The translations under genes were made by a program, and so were the position numbers. The notes beneath the pieces were generated by a model. That model was not told the origin of the DNA, ran no database searches, and worked only from the letters and a program-made list of their open reading frames with translations. Of a DNA stretch of 64,000 bases, positions 1 to 8,080 are shown one piece after another (positions within the stretch are counted from its first letter, which is position 1; each line of letters opens with the position of its first letter). Source of the DNA: Actinacidiphila oryziradicis (GTDB taxonomy: Bacteria > Actinomycetota > Actinomycetes > Streptomycetales > Streptomycetaceae); the NCBI RefSeq assembly GCF_005047355.1, contig NZ_SUMC01000007.1, positions 62,001 through 126,000 of the forward strand. The letters run 5' to 3'.

Positions 1-208
1 GGATCACGCACTACGCGGGGCTGCGGCAGGCGGTGCGCTCGGGTGCGAGCGTCGTCGTGCACGACCGCGGCACCCTGCGTCACGTACGTAACTGGCCGGC
101 CAGGCAGGCGCGGCGGAGTCGGGCGGCCTGCTCGGCGGCCGCGTATCGGCGGTGCTGCTGGACCGCCGAGCGGCCCGGGCGCTCGACGCCATCGCCTTCG
201 ATGGGTGA
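1..208 (+). pseudogene. AAA-ATPase-like gene remnant (3' part, frameshifted)
   Basis: The left edge cuts this gene. One frame reads ITHYAGLRQAVRSGASVVVH and onward to about base 95. A second frame, open only after a TAA at 89-91, reads VSAVLLDRRAARALDAIAFD and stops at 206-208. Both stretches look like parts of the small zeta-toxin-like AAA ATPases common in streptomycetes: a middle segment with a hydrophobic strand, and the C-terminal end. They lie in different frames, and from memory of the family they are closer together than in an intact protein, so an internal deletion plus frameshift is inferred. Family assignment is from memory. A sequencing error could explain the frameshift but not the missing segment. 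Confidence 0.35.
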
Positions 209-244
209 GCGGCCGGGCCGCAACGGTGTGTGATAAGGCAGGGA

Positions 245-1084
245 CTACTGGGCCGGCTGGGCCTGAGCGGGAAGCGGCATCGCCATCTCGCTGCTCAGGA
301 GCTTCGGCACCGAGGCGAGCAGCGCCTGCAGGTCGGCGGTGATGTTGCTGATGGCCGCCGAGATCTTCGCGCCGTCAACCGCCGTAACGGCCGTGACGAG
401 GTCATTGACGTCCGCGATCAGTTTGTTCACCTGAGCCTGGATGTCCGCCAGCGGGTCCGAGACCTGGCTCTGGGCCGGAGCCAGTACCAGGGGCGGGGTG
501 CCGGCGTCGGACGGGGTCAGGACCAGGCTCGGGGTCTCGACGGACACCTCGGCCGGGTTCTTGGCAGGGGCTTCGGCCGGGTTCTCGACCGGTACCGCGG
601 CCTGGGGCTTCGCGGGGTTCTGAACGGGGGCGTTGGCCGGGGACTGGGCAGGGGTGTCGATCGGCGCCACGACAGGGGGGTTGGCCGGTGCTTCGACGGG
701 GTTGTCGGCCGGGGTCTTGGCGGGGTTGTCGGCCGGGGTCTTGGCGGGAGCTTCGGCAGGCGGCTGGGCCCCAGCCGTGGTCCTGAGCGCGGCGATCAGC
801 TCGTTGGCCTTCGCCTGCAGACGGGTCTGCTGGTCCTTGAGAGAGTCCACGTTCGGGGACTTGGCCTGGGTGTCCTTGGCCAGCTTCGCCGCCAGGGACA
901 GCGTGTCGCCCAGCTTGGCGACCGCGTCGAGCTGGGTGTTCGCGGCGTCCGGTGCGAAGGCCGCAACGGCCGCTGCCCGGTTCGGGGAGTGAACGGCGGC
1001 GAACGCTGGGCCTGCGACGCCGAGGGCGAGCGAGGCGGAGAGTGAGGTGGCGATGGCCGTGGCGGCAATCTTGTTGATGCGCAT
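245..1084 (-). CDS. Secreted Pro/Ala-rich repetitive protein
   Basis: 279 aa, family not recognised. The ATG at 1084 is preferred over upstream in-frame starts because GGAGA lies 8-9 nt before it and a clear Sec signal peptide follows (MRINK, a hydrophobic stretch to about residue 25, then AGPAFAA). The mature protein has a helical segment (about 30-95), a Pro/Ala/Asn-rich linker (about 95-200) built from degenerate units such as NPAKTPAD and NPAEAPAK, and a second helical region (about 205-279) with IQAQVNKLIADVNDLVTAV. There is no LPXTG motif or membrane anchor. The layout suggests an extracellular or wall-associated spacer protein, which is inference. It faces away from the sseB pair across a 180-bp divergent region. 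Confidence 0.7.
   Translation of the reverse strand: MRINKIAATAIATSLSASLALGVAGPAFAAVHSPNRAAAVAAFAPDAANTQLDAVAKLGDTLSLAAKLAKDTQAKSPNVDSLKDQQTRLQAKANELIAALRTTAGAQPPAEAPAKTPADNPAKTPADNPVEAPANPPVVAPIDTPAQSPANAPVQNPAKPQAAVPVENPAEAPAKNPAEVSVETPSLVLTPSDAGTPPLVLAPAQSQVSDPLADIQAQVNKLIADVNDLVTAVTAVDGAKISAAISNITADLQALLASVPKLLSSEMAMPLPAQAQPAQ
697..744 (-). repeat. Exact 24-bp tandem duplication within the Pro/Ala linker
   Basis: Two identical 24-bp units (697-720 and 721-744) lie head to tail in the secreted-protein gene and encode two copies of an 8-residue unit (PADNPAKT). Flanking sequence carries further diverged copies. In-frame units of 24 bp could expand or contract without breaking the gene. Confidence 0.8.
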
Positions 1085-1263
1085 TTCCGTATTTCTCCAG
1101 AAAGGTTGTCGGATGATGACCTTCCTGACCCACCTTTGAAGAGGGTGTGACTCATCGCAACTTGACAGTCGCTCACCGTGTCCGTCTCCGGATGTCCCGC
1201 CCACACCCGGTCCCGTCGCCGGGATAGGCTTTCCCCACAGGTAGCGGGCAGATCAGCGGGTGG

Positions 1264-2037
1264 GTGGACATGGAGATTCCGGGTCAGCGCATACCGGACG
1301 GGCTCGCCCAGCAGGGCTACGGCGGCTGGCCGGTCAACGAGCTCGAAGAGGTGCTGTCCGCAGCCATGGGCGACCCCGGCGCCACCGCCCGGGTCATGGA
1401 AGTGCTCGCCCGCTCCCACGTCTGGGTTCCGCTGCCGCAGGGCGGCACCCCGGAGAGCCGTGACCTGGACCTGCCGACCATCGAGCTCGACGGTACGGTC
1501 TACGTCCCGGTCTTCAGCTCCGAGCAGCAGTTCCTACGGGCGGCCAACGGCATGTCCTTCACCGTCGCCCCGGTCCGCGAATTCGCCCGCGGCCTGCCGC
1601 CGCAGATCGGCATAGTCATCAATCCCGGTGGTGCGGTCGGCATCCCGCTGCCGCCCGCCGCCGTCCTCGAACTCTGCCGGGCCAGCCCCGACAGCGGCTC
1701 GATGGGCGCCAGGGTCCGGCTCTGGGAGCCCCCGCCGGACGAGGAGCCGATCGAATTCCTCGCCACGGCCGCCGGGGAATTCGCGATCACCCCGGTCGTG
1801 CTGAGCGCCCGCCGCGCCCTCGCCAGCACCGAGGGCGCACCGGCGGTGCTCTTCGTCGGCGTCGAGTTGGACCGCTGGCAGGAGGAGGACCGCACCGAGG
1901 CGATGACCGCGCTCGGCCGCGCGCTCGGCGCCGTACCGCTGCCATGGGCGGTCAATCTCGTCCTGCTCGACATCGCACAGGACCCGGTCGGTGACTGGAT
2001 GCTGGAGCGGGTGCGACCCTTCTACGTAAGGGACTGA
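1264..2037 (+). CDS. SseB-family protein (enhanced serine sensitivity)
   Basis: 257 aa. It resembles the actinobacterial SseB family: an N-terminal SseB domain (about 20-125, with DGTVYVPVFSSEQQFLRAAN and INPGG) followed by an SseB C-terminal-like domain (about 135-257) ending PFYVRD. The biochemical role of the family is unknown; the name comes from an E. coli serine-sensitivity phenotype. The start is GTG 1264 or ATG 1270, two codons apart. The next gene encodes a second SseB-type protein that ends with a similar ALPFYDRD motif, so the pair probably arose by duplication. No membrane segment or signal peptide is visible. Confidence 0.8.
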   Translation: MDMEIPGQRIPDGLAQQGYGGWPVNELEEVLSAAMGDPGATARVMEVLARSHVWVPLPQGGTPESRDLDLPTIELDGTVYVPVFSSEQQFLRAANGMSFTVAPVREFARGLPPQIGIVINPGGAVGIPLPPAAVLELCRASPDSGSMGARVRLWEPPPDEEPIEFLATAAGEFAITPVVLSARRALASTEGAPAVLFVGVELDRWQEEDRTEAMTALGRALGAVPLPWAVNLVLLDIAQDPVGDWMLERVRPFYVRD

Positions 2038-2115
2038 CTCGCACGGGACTGAAGGGCTGGAACCTGGTTTGATGACCCCAAGCAGGGGTTCGAACAAGAG
2101 AAGGGGCGGGTCCAC

Positions 2116-2922
2116 GTGAGCGCGGGCGCGGCAGGGGGCGGGCTGGAGCAGGCGCTCCGGCAAGTGGCGCCCGGGAGATTCGACGCCTACGAGAACCTCT
2201 TGCGGGCCCTCGCCGACGGCCAGGTCTGGATGCTGCTCTGGCTCGGGGCGGCAGGCTCCCCCGAAGCCCAGTACGGCAACATGGAAGTCGGCGGCTACGG
2301 CTACGCCCCCTGCGTCACCTCCCCCCAGGAACTCGCCGCCTCCGGCTGGTCGCGCGCCCATGAGCTCATCTCCGGGCTGGAGATCGCCGCCTCCCTCTTC
2401 CCCGACCGCTGGGGCCTGTGGCTCAACCCGCATGCCCCCGGCGGCGGCGTGGGCATCCCCTGGCTCGACCTCCGCCGGATCGCGGCCGGCCTCGACCGCC
2501 TCCCCGCCGGGCCGCTCGCGCTCAGCGATCCCGCGGTGCCGCTTCCGCAGTACTACGCGCTTCTGTCCCAACACGCCCACCGCACGCCTGCCGTTCGCGC
2601 CCTCCGGCGCGCCTGGGTCCAGCCGGCTCTTGGCGAGCCGTACCTCGCGATCGGGCTCGACATGTACGACGCCTCGCCGGGGGCCGTCGAATCCGTGCGC
2701 GCCATGATGCAGCAGTCCGTCGCGGCGCTGCCGGCCGGCCTTCCCGTTTCCACGGTCGCCATGGCCGACGAATACGACCCCGTCGCCATGTGGATGCGCG
2801 TCCACGCGCTCCCCTTCTACGACCGCGACGCCCATGCTGCCGCCGCTTCCCCCGTTCCGGCTCCCGCCCCCGCTCCCGGTGCCGGCGCCTGGGGCTGGGG
2901 GCCGCCCGCCCGCCGGCGCTGA
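2116..2922 (+). CDS. SseB-family protein, second tandem copy
   Basis: 268 aa, GTG start with AAGGGG about 10 nt upstream. It is related to its upstream neighbour but diverged: an SseB-type N-terminal domain (about 10-120, EVGGYGYAPCVTSPQELAAS and LNPHAPGGGVGIPWLDL), a C-terminal domain (about 135-240) ending VHALPFYDRD, and a 25-residue Pro/Ala tail (SPVPAPAPAPGAGAWGWG) that the first copy lacks. The 78-bp gap between the two genes suggests co-transcription. Function unknown. The low-complexity tail could be an interaction or spacer segment. Confidence 0.78.
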   Translation: MSAGAAGGGLEQALRQVAPGRFDAYENLLRALADGQVWMLLWLGAAGSPEAQYGNMEVGGYGYAPCVTSPQELAASGWSRAHELISGLEIAASLFPDRWGLWLNPHAPGGGVGIPWLDLRRIAAGLDRLPAGPLALSDPAVPLPQYYALLSQHAHRTPAVRALRRAWVQPALGEPYLAIGLDMYDASPGAVESVRAMMQQSVAALPAGLPVSTVAMADEYDPVAMWMRVHALPFYDRDAHAAAASPVPAPAPAPGAGAWGWGPPARRR

Positions 2923-3033
2923 CCGGGCGGGGGGGCGGGGGCCGCCGGGGTGGCCGTTGGGGCGCAGCCGCGTAAGCCCCCGCAGAAGGACCAGGGTTGT
3001 GGCCGGTTTGCCGCCGGGCTCAGCCGGGCCGGG

Positions 3034-4548
3034 TCACCGCAGGGCGGAGCCGATGAGGCCCAGCGGCGGGCTGCCCAGCGCGAGCAAGGAGGCGTGGAAG
3101 CGCTGCAGAGTGAAGTCGGCGCCCCAGGCGTGGCGGGCGCGGTCGCGGAGGCGCATGATTTCGAGCTTGCCCCAGGTGTAGCGGCCGTAGGCGGCGTCGA
3201 AGGTGCCACGGCGGGCCTCGGAGGCGGCACTGGCGTGGGCGAGGTGGGCGTCCCGCATGAAGAGGTGGGTGGCGTCGTCCAGCGTCAGAGCGCCCGTATG
3301 GAGGCCGATGGCGCAGGACAGCCGGGTCACGCGGACCAGCGCCTCCAGCGCCACCCCGATCGCGAAGCGGGGGTCGCGGGCGCGGAAACCCTCCTCCAGG
3401 CAGACCTCTTCGACGTAGTGGGCCCAGCCTTCGCAGAATGACAGGGAGTGCAGCACCCGCCGCACCCGCCCGCGGGCGTGCCGCAACGCCCGCCCGTGGG
3501 CGAAGTGCCCGGGCGCGACCTCGTGGACGGTGATGGCGGGGAGGCTGGTGCGGCTGAAGACGGAGAGCCACTCCTCGCGTTCGTCGGCCGGCCAGTCCGG
3601 CTCGGGCGGGGTGACGTGGTACCAGGAGGCGGCGTCCGGCTCCTGGGGGGCGGCCCAGGTCATCATGGCCATGGACCAGCGGCGGGACGGCGGGGCAGGA
3701 CCGACGAGGCAGTCACCGTCCAAGTACGGCACGAGGCCTTTGGCGCGGGTGAATTCGATGACTTCCTCAGTGAGGCGGGCCGCCTCGGGGATGACGCCGT
3801 CGGCGTCGGGGTGGTCGGCGAGGAGCTCGGGAATGAGCTCGTCAAGGTCCCTTGAGGGGTCGAGCGCCCGGCAGGATTCGGTGAGCAGGGCGGTGAGCCG
3901 GTCGCGTTCGCGTCCGGCCTCGTCGGCGAGGTCGGAGAGGTCGGCGCGGATGCCTTCCTGGCTGCCCATGAGGGCGGCCAGCGCCTCACCGCCGAGCCGC
4001 GGGTCCGGGTCGCCGGTCTCGGCGGCGCGGGCGATGTGGGCGACGAGCCGTCCGTGCGCGGCGAGGGCCGGTCCGGCGGCGGGTTCGCGGTCCGGGCGGA
4101 GATCCGCGGCGAGCCCCCGTACGGCACCGAGCAGGGCACCGGCGACGGGCGCGCTGACCTGGTCGAGGGAGGCGATCGCGGCGTCCACGGCGTCCGGCCA
4201 CTGCTCCAGATGACGGCGGCGGGCCTCGGCGCGCTGCTCGCGCGGGGCATACTCGCGGTCGTACGCGGTCAGTTCGAGGTTCGACAGGTGCAGATAGGGA
4301 TCGCGGCGGTGCAGCTCCAGCTCACCGTACTGGACTTTGAGGGTGTCCTCGAACACGGACAGGTGGGACTCGTCGTGGGCGTCCGGCAGCGCCGGGCCGC
4401 CTCGCCGGGCGTGGGCCACCGCGGCCAGCCCCCGGCGGACTCCGTCCGGCGAGAGGTCCTGTGCCTGACCGTCGTATTCATGCAGTCCGGCCATTTCCCG
4501 GACCACGGGGACCATGAGGTCGCACACCGCGCGCAGCCGATCGTTCAT
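3034..4548 (-). CDS. DUF885-family putative metallopeptidase-like protein
   Basis: 504 aa. It belongs to the DUF885 group, whose members have an alpha-helical body and a zincin-like HExxPGH signature. Here that is HEVAPGH near residue 343, followed by CEGWAHYVEEV about 30 residues later, which would supply the downstream acidic ligand. The ATG at 4548 was chosen because the upstream extension (to 4764) is Arg-rich and unlike the family. No signal peptide, so cytoplasmic. Peptidase activity is inferred from the motif; many members are uncharacterised. It is convergent with the sseB pair. Confidence 0.8.
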   Translation of the reverse strand: MNDRLRAVCDLMVPVVREMAGLHEYDGQAQDLSPDGVRRGLAAVAHARRGGPALPDAHDESHLSVFEDTLKVQYGELELHRRDPYLHLSNLELTAYDREYAPREQRAEARRRHLEQWPDAVDAAIASLDQVSAPVAGALLGAVRGLAADLRPDREPAAGPALAAHGRLVAHIARAAETGDPDPRLGGEALAALMGSQEGIRADLSDLADEAGRERDRLTALLTESCRALDPSRDLDELIPELLADHPDADGVIPEAARLTEEVIEFTRAKGLVPYLDGDCLVGPAPPSRRWSMAMMTWAAPQEPDAASWYHVTPPEPDWPADEREEWLSVFSRTSLPAITVHEVAPGHFAHGRALRHARGRVRRVLHSLSFCEGWAHYVEEVCLEEGFRARDPRFAIGVALEALVRVTRLSCAIGLHTGALTLDDATHLFMRDAHLAHASAASEARRGTFDAAYGRYTWGKLEIMRLRDRARHAWGADFTLQRFHASLLALGSPPLGLIGSALR

Positions 4549-5116
4549 GGTCCGACGGTAGGCGACGAGGCGCGGAAAAGAAGAGGCACGGCGCTGCCCT
4601 TCAGCGTACCGGTCACGCCGATCTGTCCGTCGTCGCAGTCCGCTTTGGTTACCCACAGTGTGATTTGGAACTTCCGGTACAGCGTTTTGGGCCGGATTTA
4701 CCCGTAGTGATGGCAAGGTGCCAGGAGCGTGCCGGAGGAGCTGGTTCTCTCGGCCACCGTCCACCGGTGGCGTGAGGACATCACGGACAGTGTCCCGGAT
4801 GTGCGTCGCGCAGGGCTGAGCCGGGGCCCGCTGGGCGTGTTCGCCTGGGCCTTGTCAACGCGCGTAACGCAGCGGAAATAACGGACGGTGATTCACCAGA
4901 TCACAGTTGCGCAACCTTTGTCCGGGGGTACTGGTGTGCGCTCGCAGGGTCAATAGAGACTCACGCTTCAAGGGCTCTCCGCCCGCAGGTAGGACGTGGT
5001 CGTCCGGCTCACCGGTCCCGCACCACCTGTACCAATAGTTACGATTGATGTGAGTGAGCCGCTACAGCGGCGGGGCGTGCGCCGGTTACCCACTGGCGAG
5101 AGGGGTCAGCAACACC
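4549..5116. other. Divergent intergenic region between DUF885 gene and dpp operon
   Basis: 568 bp without a credible gene. It must hold the promoters of the leftward DUF885 gene and the rightward dpp operon. It is less G/C-rich than the flanking genes, particularly 4640-4710 and 4860-4990. I could not fix a convincing -35/-10 pair. AGAGGGGTC just before 5117 is the probable ribosome binding site of dppC. Confidence 0.4.
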
Positions 5117-6115
5117 ATGACCGCACCGATCGAGACGACCTCATCGGCTGCCGAAGCGCAGCCGGAGGCCGTCCTCAGCGGGCTGAAGAAGAGCCAGATC
5201 GAGGGCCGGTCCCTTGGCCAGATCGCCTGGTTGCGCTTCAAGCGCGACAAGGTCGCCGTAGCAGGCGGCATCGTTGTGCTGCTCCTCATCCTGCTGGCCG
5301 TGCTGGCCAAGCCGATAGAGGCGGTCTTCGGTCTTGATCCGAACGCGTTTAACCAGGGTCTGGTGGACCCCAATCTCCTCGCGCCCAAGGGCAGTTTCGG
5401 CGGCATGAGCTGGAGCCATCCGCTGGGTGTGGAGCCGCAGTTCGGCCGTGACATCCTCGCCCGGATCATCGAGGGGTCCTGGGTCTCGCTAGTCGTAGCG
5501 ACCGGGGCCACCCTGCTGTCGAACGTGATGGGCACCGTCCTCGGTGTCATCGCGGGCTACTACGGTGGCTGGGTGGACACGGTGATCAGCAGGCTGATGG
5601 ACACCTTCCTGGCCTTCCCGCTGCTGCTCTTCGCCATCTCGATCGCGGCGTCGCTGCAGGGCGGCGCCTTCGGCCTGCACGGCCTGCCGCTGCACATCGC
5701 AGTCCTGATCTTCGTGATCGGCTTCTTCAACTGGCCGTATATGGGACGAATCATCCGTGGCCAGGCGCTGTCCCTGCGCGAGCGGGAGTTCGTGGACGCG
5801 GCCCGGAGTCTGGGCGCGCGCGGCCCGTACGTCCTGTTCAAGGAACTGCTGCCCAATCTGTACGCGCCGATCATCGTGTACTCGACGCTGCTGATCCCCA
5901 CCAACATCCTCTTTGAGGCGGGCCTCAGCTTCCTCGGCGTCGGCATCCAGCCGCCGCAGGCATCGTGGGGCGGCATGCTCAATACGGCGGTGTCCTTCTA
6001 CCAGATCGACCCTGAGTTCATGATCGTGCCCGGTCTCGCGATCTTCGTCACGGTCCTGGCCTTCAACCTGCTGGGCGACGGGCTCCGAGACGCCCTTGAC
6101 CCACGCAGCAAGTAA
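5117..6115 (+). CDS. dppC: Dipeptide/oligopeptide ABC transporter permease (DppC/OppC type)
   Basis: 332 aa inner-membrane permease of the DppC/OppC class. It has a cytoplasmic N-terminus, TM1 near residues 45-65, a periplasm-side loop, and five more TM segments. The coupling EAA loop is DAARSLGARGPYVLFKELLP (about 230-250), the site that docks to the ATPases. It ends in LLGDGLRDALDPRSK, typical of the class. The ATG at 5117 is used because the upstream in-frame extension is not hydrophobic and lacks a Shine-Dalgarno. It is the first gene of a dppC-A-B-D-F operon. That order is less usual than A-B-C-D-F. Confidence 0.88.
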   Translation: MTAPIETTSSAAEAQPEAVLSGLKKSQIEGRSLGQIAWLRFKRDKVAVAGGIVVLLLILLAVLAKPIEAVFGLDPNAFNQGLVDPNLLAPKGSFGGMSWSHPLGVEPQFGRDILARIIEGSWVSLVVATGATLLSNVMGTVLGVIAGYYGGWVDTVISRLMDTFLAFPLLLFAISIAASLQGGAFGLHGLPLHIAVLIFVIGFFNWPYMGRIIRGQALSLREREFVDAARSLGARGPYVLFKELLPNLYAPIIVYSTLLIPTNILFEAGLSFLGVGIQPPQASWGGMLNTAVSFYQIDPEFMIVPGLAIFVTVLAFNLLGDGLRDALDPRSK

Positions 6116-6214
6116 GCACGCCGGCGTCGAAGTTTCCGGCTGTTCACGGACCGCGGTTTTTGACCTGTGCCCGCGGCACAACAACCCGAATGAATGAGGG
6201 GGCGTTACCTCCAG

Positions 6215-7981
6215 ATGAAGCGTATGAGAGCGACAGTCCTGACTGCGGCGGCCACGGCCGTGGCGCTCAGCGTCGGCATCTCCGGCTGCAGCAGCTCCAG
6301 CTCCAAGGGGGGCGGCGGCAGCTCGAAGAGCAACGCGAGTTACAACGCGGCGAACACCTCGGTTGTGAACGCCTCGTCCAAGACGGGCGGAACGGTGACC
6401 TATGAGGACTCCGACGTTCCGGACTCACTGGACCCAGGCAACACGTACTACGCCTTCGTGCAGGACTTCTCCCGCCTCTACGGCCGGTCGCTGACCACCT
6501 TCAAGCCGGCACCGGGCAAGGACGGCCTGACCCTCGTACCGGACCTTGCGGCGTCGCTCGGTAAGCCCAGCGCCGACGGCAAGACCTGGACCTATACCCT
6601 CCGCAAGGGCGTGAAGTTCAGCGACGGCACCACCATCACCTCCAAGGACGTCAAGTACGCCATCGAGCGAAGCAACTTTGCTCCGGAGGCCCTCTCCAAC
6701 GGCCCCACGTACTTCAAGGCGCTGCTTGTCGGCGGTGACACCTACAAGGGCCCGTACAAGGACAAGTCCGCCACCGGCCTGAAGTCCATCGAGACGCCGA
6801 ACGACAGCACTATCGTCTTCCACCTGAAGCAGGCGTTCGCGGACTTCGACTACCTGACGAGCTTCTCGCAGACCATGCCGGTCCCGCAGGCCAAGGACAA
6901 GGGCGCGGACTACGTCAAGAACATGGTCAGCAGCGGGCCGTACAAGTTCCAGTCGTACCAGGACGGCAAGCAGGCCGTCCTGGTGAAGAACCCCTACTGG
7001 AGCAGTAGCACCGACCCGATCCGCAAGCAGTACGCGGACAAGATCATCGTCAACTTCAAGGTCTCGCAGACGACGATCGACAACAACCTGATCGCGGGTA
7101 ACACCACGCTGGACATCGCCGGCGCGGGCGTCGCCCCGGCCACCCAGCCGCAGTTGCTGACCAAGCCGAGCCTGCACAAGAACGCGGACGACGCGATCTC
7201 CGGTGCGCTGGCCTACACCGCGATCAACACCAAGGTCGCCCCGTTCAACAACATCGACTGCCGCAAGGCCGTCGAATACGCGATCGACAAGACCTCGGTC
7301 CAGACCGCGATCGGCGGCCCGGTCCGCGGTGACATCGCGCACACTGTCCTGCCGCCCAGCGTCGCCGGATACACGAACTACGCCGACCTGTACCCGTCCA
7401 CGGGCAACGCCGGCAACGTGACCCAGGCGAAGGCGGAACTGGCCAAGTGCGGCCAGCCCAATGGCTTCAGCACCAACATCTCCGCCCGTTCCGACCGTCC
7501 GGCGGAGATCGCCGCCGCGACGGCCATCCAGGCGGCGCTGAAGAAGGTCGGCATCACCGTGGCGATCCAGCAGTACCCGTCCGGCAAGTACTTCTCGGAC
7601 AACGCCGGCTCCACCGACTTCGTGCACCAGCACAAGCTGGGCCTGATGATGATGGCGTGGGCCGCCGACTGGCCGACTGGCTACGGCTTCCTGCAGCAGA
7701 TCGTCGACGGCGGCGCGATCAAGGCGTCCGGTAACTCCAACCTCTCCGAGCTCAACGATCCCAAGGTCAACTCGGCGCTGTCCGCCGCGATCTCGAACAC
7801 CGACAGCGCTTCCCGTCTCGCGGCGTGGGGCACCATCGACAAGCAGGTCATGTCGGACGCGGTCATCGTGCCGCTGGTCTACCGCAAGGACCTGCTGTAC
7901 CGCCCTGACAACGCCACCAATGTGATGGTCACCCCGGCGTACGGCATGTACGACTACCTGCTCGTCGGCTCCACCAAGTAA
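6215..7981 (+). CDS. dppA: Peptide ABC transporter substrate-binding lipoprotein
   Basis: 588 aa, solute-binding protein family 5. It has a lipoprotein signal: charged MKRMR, a hydrophobic stretch and lipobox GISGC with Cys25 as the lipidated residue, then a Ser/Gly/Lys linker. Family 5 landmarks include the N-terminal SLDPGNTYY segment, WTYTLRKGVKFSDGTTITSK (about 125-145) and a SSGPYKF motif. ATG 6215 is preferred because GAGGGGG (6196-6202) lies upstream of it but overlaps the earlier ATG at 6194. Peptide specificity is inferred from the family and operon. Confidence 0.88.
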   Translation: MKRMRATVLTAAATAVALSVGISGCSSSSSKGGGGSSKSNASYNAANTSVVNASSKTGGTVTYEDSDVPDSLDPGNTYYAFVQDFSRLYGRSLTTFKPAPGKDGLTLVPDLAASLGKPSADGKTWTYTLRKGVKFSDGTTITSKDVKYAIERSNFAPEALSNGPTYFKALLVGGDTYKGPYKDKSATGLKSIETPNDSTIVFHLKQAFADFDYLTSFSQTMPVPQAKDKGADYVKNMVSSGPYKFQSYQDGKQAVLVKNPYWSSSTDPIRKQYADKIIVNFKVSQTTIDNNLIAGNTTLDIAGAGVAPATQPQLLTKPSLHKNADDAISGALAYTAINTKVAPFNNIDCRKAVEYAIDKTSVQTAIGGPVRGDIAHTVLPPSVAGYTNYADLYPSTGNAGNVTQAKAELAKCGQPNGFSTNISARSDRPAEIAAATAIQAALKKVGITVAIQQYPSGKYFSDNAGSTDFVHQHKLGLMMMAWAADWPTGYGFLQQIVDGGAIKASGNSNLSELNDPKVNSALSAAISNTDSASRLAAWGTIDKQVMSDAVIVPLVYRKDLLYRPDNATNVMVTPAYGMYDYLLVGSTK

Positions 7982-8025
7982 GAACGGCGACTGCCGAAAT
8001 CCCTGGAAGGCAGGTGAAGGCATCA

Positions 8026-8065
8026 GTGTCCGCCGGTCCCGGAAGAACTCCGGGCCGGCGGACAC
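8026..8065 (+). other. Intraoperonic hairpin between dppA and dppB
   Basis: An 11-bp perfect stem (8026-8036 with 8055-8065) continues as 5 more pairs after a bulged T, closing on a 7-nt AAGAACT loop. No U-run follows. Such a structure after the binding-protein gene could slow 3' exonucleases and keep dppA mRNA more abundant than the permease/ATPase mRNA, as in other ABC operons. That function is inferred. Confidence 0.6.
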
Positions 8066-8080
8066 CGGGGCCGCAGAACT

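Noticed and set aside
697..744. Tandem repeat as possible CRISPR
   Set aside because: Units are adjacent without spacers and lie in a coding frame of a Pro/Ala linker.
1162..1167. TTGACA as -35 of the first sseB gene
   Set aside because: No -10-like hexamer at 16-19 bp; TAGGCT at 1225 is too far away.
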